Notes under the pieces: generated by a model | Seen by the model: only the letters and a program-made list of their open reading frames with translations | Database searches by the model: none | Told to the model about the DNA's origin: nothing | Assembly (NCBI GenBank): GCA_049591295.1 | Contig: JBAWEQ010000178.1 | Span: forward strand, 1-18,755 | Direction of reading: 5' to 3' | From: DTPS01 sp049591295 | Lineage (GTDB): Bacteria; Acidobacteriota; UBA4820; DSQY01 | Length of the DNA stretch: 18,755 nt | Shown here: positions 12,414 to 18,755 of the stretch, one piece after another | Layout: the number at the start of each line of letters is the position of its first letter | Position numbering within the stretch: the first letter of the stretch is position 1 | Translations under genes and position numbers: made by a program

Positions 12414-14543
12414 TCAGGCTCCCGAGCCCTTCAGCGGCAGGCGCCGGATGCGCCGGCCGGTGATCGCGAAGAGGGCGTTGGCCACCGCCGGCGCCAGGGG
12501 CGGAAGACCGGGCTCGCCCATGCCCCCGAGCTTGGCCGTCTCCCAGTCACCGAGCAGCATGTGCACCTCCACCTCGGGCATCTCCCTCATCCGCAGGACC
12601 GGGTAATCGTCGAAATTGCCCTGCTTCACCCGTCCCTTCTCGATGGTGATTTCGCCCGTGAGGACGGCCGAGAGGCCGTAGACGACGGCGCTCTCCACCT
12701 GGGCCCGCACCGTGTCCGGGTTCACGACCTGGCCGCAGTCCACGGCACAGGTCACCTTGTGCACCTTCGCCTGGCCCTTCTCCATGGACACCTCGGCCAC
12801 GTGAGCCACCCGGGTTCCAAAGCACTCGCAGCACGCCGCGCCACGCGCCCGCCCGGACGGCAAGGGCTTGCCCCACCCCGACCGCTCCGCCGCAAGGGCG
12901 AGCACGGTATGCATCGGGGACGAAGCCCCGAGAAGCTCCAGCCGGAACTCCACGGGATCCCTGCCGGCCGCCGAGGCCAACTCATCGATGAAACACTCCG
13001 TGGCGAAGGCGTTCTGCGAGGCGTAGACGGACCTCCACCAGCCGATGGGCACCGGCGTGTTGGCCATGACGTACTCCACTCGGAGGTTGGAGATGGCGTA
13101 GAGGATGTTGGCGGCCCCGTCCACGGCCGCCTCGTCCACCCCCTTCACCGAGCCTGCGTTCATCTGATCGCTGATGGATGGGGCCACCAACCGGTGGGTG
13201 TAGGCCGTGAGCTTGCCGCGCCCGTCCAGGCCGCCCTCCAGGAGATGCAGGCTCATGGGCCGGTAGAAGTCGTGGCGCATGTCGTCCTCGCGGCTCCAGG
13301 CGACCTTCACCGGCAAGCCGGCAGCGCGGGCCACCTGGGCCGCCTCCACCACGAAGTCGGGCATGGCACGGCGGCCGAAACCACCGCCCAGCAGGGTGGT
13401 GTGGAACACAACCTTCTCGGGCGAAAGGCCGAGCAGGCGGGCCACCTCGCCCTGGGCCCACTGGGGGGCCTGGGTGGGCGCCCAGATCTCGCACCCGCCC
13501 TTCTCCAGGCGCACCGTGGCGTTCATGGGCTCCATGGTGGCGTGGGCCAGGAAGGGGGCCTCGTACTGGGCCTGTACCCGCTTCGCGGCCGTCTTGAGGG
13601 CGGCGAGCGCATCTCCCTCCTTCCTGGCGATCGCTCCCTCCTCCTTCCCCTTCTCGTGGAGCATGGCCCAGAGCCCGGCGCTGTCGGTCTTGGCGGCCGG
13701 TCCTTCGTCCCACTCCACCTGGAGGGCATCCCTGCCCTGGAAGGCGGACCAGGTGTCCTTGGCCAACACCGCCACGCCGGTGGGCACCTCGACGACCTTC
13801 ACGACCCCCGGCAGAGCCTTGGCCTTGGAGGCGTCAAAGCGTTTGACCCTCCCTCCGAAGACGGGGCCCCGGGCCACGGCGGCCACGTGCAGACCGGGAA
13901 GCTCCACGTCCAGGCCGAAGCGGGCCCTACCGTCCACCTTTTCCGGCGTGTCCAGGCGGTGCATGGGCTTCCCGATGAGCTTGAACTCCTTGGGGCTCTT
14001 GAGCTGGATCTGTTTGGGGACCGCCACCCGCGCCGCCTTGGGTGCCAGTTCGCCGTAGGAGAGCCGCCGGCCCGTCGGGACGTGGAGGACCTTTCCTGAC
14101 TCGGCCCGGCAGGCGGAGGCGTCCGCTCCCCACGCCTTGGCCGCCGCCGCCACCAGCATCATGCGGGCGGCGGCGCCCGCCTCCCGGAGGGGCGTGAAGG
14201 AGCGGCGGATGCTCGCCGAACCGCCGGTGGTCATGCTGCCGTACTTGGGGTCGGCGAGGGCCTGTTGGATCTTGATCCGGCCCCAGTCGGCCTCCAGCTC
14301 GTCGGCCACGATCATGGGCAGCGAGGTGAGCACCCCCTGCCCCATCTCCGATTTGGCCACCCAGATGGTGACCTGGCCCTCCGGGTCGATGCTGAGCCAC
14401 GCGTTGGGGGTAAAGGGCTCCTGTGCCGCCTCGGCGGCGCGGAGCAGTGGCGAGGGCAGGGCGAAGCCGATCACGAGTCCCGCTCCGGCCGTGCCCGATA
14501 TCTTGAGGAACCGCCTCCGGTCAACCTTAACGATGCTGGCCAT
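12414..14543 (-). CDS. iorB: Isoquinoline 1-oxidoreductase-type molybdopterin subunit (Tat-exported)
   Basis: A 709-residue large subunit of a xanthine-oxidase-family molybdenum hydroxylase. A twin-arginine leader is clear: VDRRRFLKISG at residues 7-17, followed by a hydrophobic stretch (AGAGLVIGFALPSPLL). The protein is therefore folded with cofactor and exported. The body shows the duplicated IorB layout, with cofactor-contact motifs LLGGGFGRRAMPDFVVEAAQ, AFATECFIDELA and CAVDCGQVVNPDTVRAQVES. The C-terminal GMGEPGLPPLAPAVANALF carries the expected catalytic Glu. GGGGAGG precedes ATG 14543. It overlaps iorA by 17 bp. The substrate is unknown: members oxidise N-heterocycles or aldehydes, and the family name does not prove isoquinoline. 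Confidence 0.92.
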   Translation of the reverse strand: MASIVKVDRRRFLKISGTAGAGLVIGFALPSPLLRAAEAAQEPFTPNAWLSIDPEGQVTIWVAKSEMGQGVLTSLPMIVADELEADWGRIKIQQALADPKYGSMTTGGSASIRRSFTPLREAGAAARMMLVAAAAKAWGADASACRAESGKVLHVPTGRRLSYGELAPKAARVAVPKQIQLKSPKEFKLIGKPMHRLDTPEKVDGRARFGLDVELPGLHVAAVARGPVFGGRVKRFDASKAKALPGVVKVVEVPTGVAVLAKDTWSAFQGRDALQVEWDEGPAAKTDSAGLWAMLHEKGKEEGAIARKEGDALAALKTAAKRVQAQYEAPFLAHATMEPMNATVRLEKGGCEIWAPTQAPQWAQGEVARLLGLSPEKVVFHTTLLGGGFGRRAMPDFVVEAAQVARAAGLPVKVAWSREDDMRHDFYRPMSLHLLEGGLDGRGKLTAYTHRLVAPSISDQMNAGSVKGVDEAAVDGAANILYAISNLRVEYVMANTPVPIGWWRSVYASQNAFATECFIDELASAAGRDPVEFRLELLGASSPMHTVLALAAERSGWGKPLPSGRARGAACCECFGTRVAHVAEVSMEKGQAKVHKVTCAVDCGQVVNPDTVRAQVESAVVYGLSAVLTGEITIEKGRVKQGNFDDYPVLRMREMPEVEVHMLLGDWETAKLGGMGEPGLPPLAPAVANALFAITGRRIRRLPLKGSGA

Positions 14544-15003
14544 GGGCCGCCTCCCCTGCCGCCGCGTGGATGGCGCGGCGAATCCGCTGGTAGGTCCCGC
14601 ACCGGCACAGGATGCCCGACATGGCCTCGTCGATGTCGGCGTCCGTCGGCTTGGGTTTCTTGGCGAGCAGGGCCGCGCCGGCCATGAGCTGCCCCGACTG
14701 GCAGTAGCCGCACTGGGGCACCTCCTGTGACACCCACGCCTTCTGCAGGGTATGGCCGCCGGCGGCGGAGAGCCCTTCGATGGTGGTGATGCGGTGGCCC
14801 GCGGCCTCTTTGACGGGCGTGATGCAGGAGCGGATCGCCTCGCCGTCCAGGAGCACGGTGCAGGCTCCGCACTCCGCGATGCCGCACCCGAACTTGGTGC
14901 CCTTCAGGCCGAGAGTGTCGCGGATCACCCAGAGCAGCGGCGTGTCGGGCGCCACTTCCACGGCGTGCGTCTTGCCGTTTACGGTCAAATGGATGGGCTC
15001 CAT
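14527..15003 (-). CDS. iorA: 2Fe-2S subunit of the IorAB-type molybdenum hydroxylase
   Basis: A 158-residue electron-transfer subunit with two [2Fe-2S] clusters. The plant-ferredoxin-type cluster ligands are Cys40, Cys45, Cys48 and Cys60 (GCGIAECGACTVLLDG and SC). The second, helical-domain cluster uses Cys98, Cys101, Cys133 and Cys135 (QCGYCQSGQ and LCRCGTYQRIR). The frame is open further upstream, but ATG 15003 gives the standard N-terminus (MEPIHLTVNGKTHAVEV) and has GGGGGA just upstream. It has no signal peptide and would be carried out with the Tat-exported IorB. It is the first gene of the leftward run and is divergent from the nitroreductase gene, with 123 bp between. Confidence 0.92.
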   Translation of the reverse strand: MEPIHLTVNGKTHAVEVAPDTPLLWVIRDTLGLKGTKFGCGIAECGACTVLLDGEAIRSCITPVKEAAGHRITTIEGLSAAGGHTLQKAWVSQEVPQCGYCQSGQLMAGAALLAKKPKPTDADIDEAMSGILCRCGTYQRIRRAIHAAAGEAAHGQHR

Positions 15004-15085
15004 GGTCGTCCCCCTATATGTGTATGCTGCGCTTACCATACCATAAGCCGGCCTCCACCCGTGGGAGCATGGAGTACACTGGTAC

Positions 15086-15107
15086 GGGCCCCGGCCCCAC
15101 GGGGCCC
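15086..15107 (+). promoter_or_regulatory. GC hairpin in the leader of the nitroreductase gene
   Basis: GGGCCCCG (15086-15093) and CGGGGCCC (15100-15107) form a perfect 8-bp stem with a 6-nt loop, ending seven bases before the AAGGAGGT ribosome binding site. A possible -10 element, TACACT, lies at 15075-15080 without a clear -35. If it is used, the mRNA would begin with the hairpin, a feature that can protect 5' ends from decay. Confidence 0.4.
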
Positions 15108-15126
15108 ACGGCAAGGAGGTGCGCTC

Positions 15127-15732
15127 GTGAAAGAGATGCTGATCGCCGATGACGTGGCCGCTCACCGCCGGCCCGACCGGGACATCCTCCCGCTTTTTCT
15201 GAACCGCTGGTCCCCGCGCTCCTTTACCGAGGAAGGCGTGGACCCCGCAGCCCTGGAGGCCTGCTTCGAGGCGGCCCGCTGGGCCCCTTCGAGCTCCAAC
15301 GAGCAGCCCTGGCGGTTTCTCTACGCCCGCACCTTAGAAGACCGGCGGCTCTTCGCCTCGTGCCTCGTCGAGTTCAACCAACTGTGGGCGGGCAAGGCGC
15401 CGGTTCTCGTGGCGGTCTGCGCCCGCACCCGCTTCGCGGAAAGCGGGGAGCCCAACCGCCATAGCGCCTTCGACACGGGGGCCGCCTGGGTGCTCCTGGC
15501 CCTGGAGGCCACGCGGCGCGGCCTGTACGCCCACGCCATGGCCGGGTTCGATGTGGCGCGGGCGAGGGAGCTCCTCCGGATCCCTGCCGATCACGACGTC
15601 CTCTGCTTCGTGGCGCTCGGCCACGCCGGGCGGCCGGAGGCCCTGCCCGAGCGCATGCGCAAGTCCGAGGCGCCGAGAGGCCGCAGGCCGGCCGCCGAGT
15701 TCGCCACGGAGGGCGCCTTCCCAAGGGGGTGA
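15127..15732 (+). CDS. Nitroreductase family protein
   Basis: A 201-residue FMN-dependent nitroreductase-like oxidoreductase. Recognisable parts are the N-terminal RWSPRSFTEEGVDPAALEAC, the FMN-contact segment EAARWAPSSSNEQPWRFLYA, HSAFDTGAAWVLLALEATRRG, GLYAHAMAGFDVARARELL and CFVALGHAGRPEALPE. This is the layout of the malonic-semialdehyde/nitroreductase-like group, which reduces quinones, nitro groups or enals with NAD(P)H. The GTG start at 15127 is chosen for its strong AAGGAGGT at 15113-15120; the frame is open upstream, but that part is the reverse of iorA. The MFS gene starts 6 bp after its stop, so the two form an operon. It is divergent from iorA and may share control with it. The substrate is unknown. 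Confidence 0.88.
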   Translation: MKEMLIADDVAAHRRPDRDILPLFLNRWSPRSFTEEGVDPAALEACFEAARWAPSSSNEQPWRFLYARTLEDRRLFASCLVEFNQLWAGKAPVLVAVCARTRFAESGEPNRHSAFDTGAAWVLLALEATRRGLYAHAMAGFDVARARELLRIPADHDVLCFVALGHAGRPEALPERMRKSEAPRGRRPAAEFATEGAFPRG

Positions 15733-15738
15733 GGGGCC

Positions 15739-16986
15739 ATGGCGGCAGGCGACGTCCCGCGGTCTCACTGGCGGAACACCGCCTTCCTGGGGGGCGTGGA
15801 GGCCTTCTGGGGGGTCGGCATGAACGTGGTGTCGGCCTACACCATCCTGCCCGTCTTCCTGGCGGAGCGCGGCGCGGGCCACGTGGCCATCGCGGTGCTG
15901 CCCGCCATTTCGGCGCTGGGGGCGGGCCTTCCCCAGGCCGTGGCCCCCTGGCTCACCCGCCGCAGCCGCAGCCTGAAGGGATGGGTCCTCGGGCTCCACC
16001 TCATCGCCCCCACTCCCATGCTCGCGATCGCCGCGGGGGTGGCTTGGAACCTTTGCCCCCCGGTCCCGCTGGTGCTCGCCGGATGGGGGATCTACTACGC
16101 CCTCATCGGCCTCCTCTTTCCCATCTGGCTGGACTACATGGCCCGGATCCTCGAGCCAGGCCTGCGAGGCAGGGCCTTCGGCGCCATCTTCTTCTCCCAG
16201 ACCTTCACGGGGGCCCTGGGCACGGGCGCGGCGGCCTGGGTCCTGGAGGGGGGCACGGGAGGTAGCCGGTACGCCCTTCTCTTCGTGATCGCTTGGGCGG
16301 CCCCGTTCTTCGGCTCCCTGCTCTTTCTCGGCACGCACGAGGAGCGGCCCGCGGGAAGGCCCGAGCCTCCCGTCACGCTCCGCGGGCACTTTCGCCGGCT
16401 TTTCGGCCTTTGGGACCAGCTTCCCTGGATGCGCCCCTACCTGGCGGCCCGGTGGCTGGCCCGCGGTTCCTTTCCCCTGGTGCTGAGCTTCTACGCCGCC
16501 TACGCCGTGTCGCGGCGAGGGGTCACCCCCGCCACGGCCGCCCTGTACGGGACCGTGGCGCTCGTGGCCCAGGCCCTCTCGGTGGCCGGGCTGGGCGCCC
16601 TGGGAGACCGGGCAGGGCACAGGCTGCCCGTCCTGCTGGGGCAGGCCAGCCTGGCCGCGGGGGCGCTGCTGGTCCTCCTGCCGCTCCCCTCGTGGAGCTT
16701 CTTCGTTCTGGCCGCGCTGACGGGAATTTTCCTCGGGACCGAGTTCACGAGCCAGCAGAATTGGATGATGGATCTGGCCGCCCCGGAAACCCGGCAGTCC
16801 CTGCTGGCGCTCGTGGGCTTCCTGCTCACGCCCGCCGCCGTGGTCGTGCCCCTGGCCGGGGGATTCCTCATGGATCGCCTGGGCTTCGCCCGCGTCAGCG
16901 CCGGGGCCGGAGCCGCCCTTCTGCTGGCCATGGCCCTGGAAGGGTGGGTGCCCGCCAGGCGGGCTGAGCAGTCAGGGCGGGTCTGA
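15739..16986 (+). CDS. Major facilitator superfamily transporter
   Basis: A 415-residue integral membrane protein with about 10-12 hydrophobic helices, such as VVSAYTILPVFLAERGAG, VLGLHLIAPTPMLAIAAG, FFGSLLFLG and LLALVGFLLTPAAVVVPLAG. The MFS-like basic cytoplasmic loop WLTRRSRSLKGW joins helices 2 and 3. A charged central loop (HEERPAGRPEPPVTLRGHF) separates the two halves. ATG 15739 has a G-rich AAGGGGGTGAGGGG region upstream and lies 6 bp after the nitroreductase stop. Co-expression suggests transport of a substrate or product of that enzyme, or efflux, but nothing in the sequence names it. It is convergent with the DUF59 gene, with about 107 bp between that shows no strong terminator. 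Confidence 0.88.
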   Translation: MAAGDVPRSHWRNTAFLGGVEAFWGVGMNVVSAYTILPVFLAERGAGHVAIAVLPAISALGAGLPQAVAPWLTRRSRSLKGWVLGLHLIAPTPMLAIAAGVAWNLCPPVPLVLAGWGIYYALIGLLFPIWLDYMARILEPGLRGRAFGAIFFSQTFTGALGTGAAAWVLEGGTGGSRYALLFVIAWAAPFFGSLLFLGTHEERPAGRPEPPVTLRGHFRRLFGLWDQLPWMRPYLAARWLARGSFPLVLSFYAAYAVSRRGVTPATAALYGTVALVAQALSVAGLGALGDRAGHRLPVLLGQASLAAGALLVLLPLPSWSFFVLAALTGIFLGTEFTSQQNWMMDLAAPETRQSLLALVGFLLTPAAVVVPLAGGFLMDRLGFARVSAGAGAALLLAMALEGWVPARRAEQSGRV

Positions 16987-17093
16987 GGAGAGGGGCCGGC
17001 GGGCAAGATCAGCACGCCCGGAGCTGGACGCGCCGGCTCGCTGCTACGGTCTGCCGGGCCTGCAACCGCGCCATCGGGCTTGCAGAGACCGCC

Positions 17094-17426
17094 TCAGGCG
17101 AAACCGAGGGCCATCTTGGCCTCGAGGCTCATCATCTCGGGAGTCCAGGGCGGAGACCAGACCAGGTTGATGCGGGCGTCCTTCACACCCGCCACCTTCA
17201 GGACTTCGTTGTTGGCCTGGAGCAGGAGCTGCTCGGCAACGGGGCAGCCCACGGAGGTCATGGTCATGTCCACCTCCACCTTGCCCTCCTCCACCTGCAG
17301 GCGGTAGATCAGTCCCAGGCTCACGGCGTCCAGTCCCAGCTCCGGGTCCACCACGTTGCCGAGGGCCTCCCAGCAGGCCTTCTCCAGGTCCGTCGCACCG
17401 TGCTCGCTCGTCTCGCTCGGGTTCAT
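17094..17426 (-). CDS. MIP18/DUF59 family metal-sulfur cluster assembly protein
   Basis: A 110-residue single-domain member of the MIP18 (DUF59, SufT/PaaD-like) family. These help assemble or deliver Fe-S clusters. The family signatures are VVDPELGLDAVSLGLIY (residues 26-42), MTMTSVGCPVAEQL with the conserved Cys61, and a C-terminal VWSPPWTPEMMS. ATG 17426 has GGGAGGTG five bases upstream, and the few upstream codons are not needed. It is divergent from der, with about 109 bp between. The window encodes several Fe-S enzymes (IspH, IorA), so a general maturation role is plausible; PaaD-type phenylacetate function is not suggested by the neighbours. Confidence 0.9.
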   Translation of the reverse strand: MNPSETSEHGATDLEKACWEALGNVVDPELGLDAVSLGLIYRLQVEEGKVEVDMTMTSVGCPVAEQLLLQANNEVLKVAGVKDARINLVWSPPWTPEMMSLEAKMALGFA

Positions 17427-17535
17427 GGGAACACCTCCCAACCCATCCTAACATCACGCGAACGGGCCCATTCCCTCCTCTCACGCCGGCGGAGGCGCGA
17501 CAGGCCTGTGGTACCATGGCCGGACGGAGGCAGCC

Positions 17536-18755
17536 GTGGAGAGCTTGGGAACCGTCGTTATCGTGGGCCGGCCCAACGTGGGCAAGTCGACCCTCTTCAA
17601 CCGCCTGATCGGGCGCCGGAAGGCCCTCGTGCACGATCAGCCCGGCCTCACCCGCGACCGGAACGTCGCCCTCGTTGTCCGCGAAGACCGCCCCATCCAG
17701 ATCGTGGACACGGGCGGGATCCTGGGCGAGTCGGAAGACCTTCTGGCCACCCTGGTGGAGGAGCAGGTCAACCTGGCGGTGGCCGGCGGGGACCGGGTTC
17801 TGCTCATGGTGGATGCCAAGGAGGGGCTTCTCCCGCTGGATCGTGAGATCGCCCTCCGCCTGCGCAAGGCGGGCAAGGCTACAGCGCTGGTGGTGAACAA
17901 GGTGGACGTGCCCGGGCACCTTCCTCGCGGGATGGAATTTCACGAACTCGGCATGGACCAGATTTTCTTCGTCTCCGCGGAGCACGCCCTGGGGCTCGAC
18001 GAGCTGTGGGAGTACATCCTTCAAGGGATGCCGGAGCCGACGGAGCCCCCGGCCGCCGCCCCCGGCGAGGCGATCCGGGTGGCCATCGTGGGCAAGCCCA
18101 ACGCCGGCAAGAGCTCCATTCTCAACCGAATCCTGGGCGAGGAGCGGGTACTGGTCTCCGAGATCCCCGGCACCACTCGCGACCCGGTGGACGTCCCCCT
18201 CAGCCTCGACGGGCAGGATTTCCTGCTCGTGGACACGGCGGGCATCCGGCGCAAGAGCCGCAACGCCCAGGCCGCGGAGGTCCTCTCCGTCATCCTGGCG
18301 CGAAGGAGCCTGGAGCAGTGCCACGTGGCCCTGCTCATCCTGGACGCCTCTGGCATGCCCACCCACCAGGACGCCCACATCGCGGGGCTCATCGAGGCCT
18401 CCCTGCGGGGTGCGGTGGTCGTGCTCAACAAGTGGGACCTTGTGGGGGATCCCGAGCGGGCCAAGGAGCTCGAGGAGACCGTCGCCGAGCGCTTCTCCTT
18501 CATCGGCTGGATGCCCACCGTGCGCACCTCAGCCCGCACGAACCGGCACATGGACAAGCTCCTGCCGGCCGTGGCGCGCGTCTACCGCAACTTCTCGCAG
18601 CAGTTCCCCACGGCCACCCTCAACAAGAACCTGGAGAAGATCGTGAGGGCCGTCTCACCGCCGAGCGTCGGCGGGAAGGACCTCAAGATCCGCTACGCCA
18701 CCCAGACGGGGGCGGCCCCGCCCATCCTGACCCTCTTCACCAACTCCCGCTTTCC
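17536..18755 (+). CDS. der: Ribosome assembly GTPase Der (EngA), 3' end outside window
   Basis: A tandem-domain GTPase needed for 50S subunit maturation; 406 residues are visible of about 440-490 expected. GTPase domain 1 has GRPNVGKST (residues 11-19), LTRDR, DTGG (58-61), NKVD (121-124) and SAEH. Domain 2 has GKPNAGKSS (186-194), PGTTRD (211-216), DTAG (233-236), NKWD (298-301) and TSA. The C-terminal KH-like domain follows with FPTATLNKNLEKIVRAVSPP and ends at the window edge at NSRF. The GTG at 17536 is the start, with GGAGG five bases upstream. ATG 17517 is in another frame. No break or odd residue is seen. Confidence 0.95.
   Translation, partial: MESLGTVVIVGRPNVGKSTLFNRLIGRRKALVHDQPGLTRDRNVALVVREDRPIQIVDTGGILGESEDLLATLVEEQVNLAVAGGDRVLLMVDAKEGLLPLDREIALRLRKAGKATALVVNKVDVPGHLPRGMEFHELGMDQIFFVSAEHALGLDELWEYILQGMPEPTEPPAAAPGEAIRVAIVGKPNAGKSSILNRILGEERVLVSEIPGTTRDPVDVPLSLDGQDFLLVDTAGIRRKSRNAQAAEVLSVILARRSLEQCHVALLILDASGMPTHQDAHIAGLIEASLRGAVVVLNKWDLVGDPERAKELEETVAERFSFIGWMPTVRTSARTNRHMDKLLPAVARVYRNFSQQFPTATLNKNLEKIVRAVSPPSVGGKDLKIRYATQTGAAPPILTLFTNSRF

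Noticed and set aside
12036..14099. 687-codon open frame on the plus strand opposite iorB and xdhC
   Set aside because: It is His/Pro/Arg/Gly-rich with no motif, and it lies antisense to two well-supported genes. GC-rich codon bias makes such frames.
15004..15165. N-terminal extension of iorA by 54 residues
   Set aside because: It would cover the divergent promoter region and the nitroreductase start. The standard IorA N-terminus begins at ATG 15003 with a nearby ribosome binding site.
17044..18378. 444-codon minus frame opposite der and the DUF59 gene
   Set aside because: It is antisense to der, whose GTPase motifs are unmistakable, and it has no family resemblance of its own.

Overview
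The window is GC-rich DNA with tightly packed genes, frequent GTG starts and Shine-Dalgarno sites of the AGGAG type. A twin-arginine leader, a membrane diguanylate cyclase and the MEP-pathway gene ispH fit a diderm, environmental, high-GC bacterium. An acidobacterial or deltaproteobacterial-like lineage is possible, but nothing here fixes the phylum.

Region 1 (1-5440) is a scarred accessory block, visibly less GC-rich than the rest. It holds about 470 bp of non-coding DNA with an imperfect direct repeat, then a leftward two-gene unit of an acyl carrier protein and a beta-ketoacyl-ACP synthase. Next comes a pile-up of mobile elements: a stub of a DUF2007-like gene, a decayed IS3-family element, a nearly intact IS5-family element nested inside it, and an IS630-family element. 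The IS3 and IS630 elements broke a thioredoxin-like (TlpA/ResA-type) gene, whose N-terminal piece (5439-5678) and middle piece (4152-4313) flank the IS630 copy.

Region 2 (5679-8377) carries a cystathionine beta-synthase/cysteine synthase-type PLP enzyme and trxB on the plus strand. Both have good ribosome binding sites. They are followed by a cluster of three short GC-rich hairpins, two of them copies of one REP-like repeat. These hairpins lie where trxB converges with the next gene.

Region 3 (8378-15003) reads leftward. It has a membrane-anchored GGDEF diguanylate cyclase and then a compact five-gene run, transcribed iorA-iorB-xdhC-mocA-ispH. IorA (2Fe-2S) and IorB (Tat-exported molybdopterin subunit) make an isoquinoline 1-oxidoreductase-type molybdenum hydroxylase. 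XdhC and the MocA-like nucleotidyltransferase are the usual cofactor-maturation partners. The isoprenoid gene ispH ends the run, overlapping mocA by 4 bp.

Region 4 (15004-18755) has a divergent rightward pair (nitroreductase, MFS transporter), a leftward MIP18/DUF59 iron-sulfur assembly protein, and rightward der (engA), which runs off the window end.

I found no tRNA, rRNA, CRISPR array or recognisable defence system. The most unusual items are the nested insertion history, the fold-back hairpin and frame breaks in the transposases, the isolated ACP-KS pair, and ispH at the end of a molybdoenzyme operon. None of these amounts to a clearly new system.
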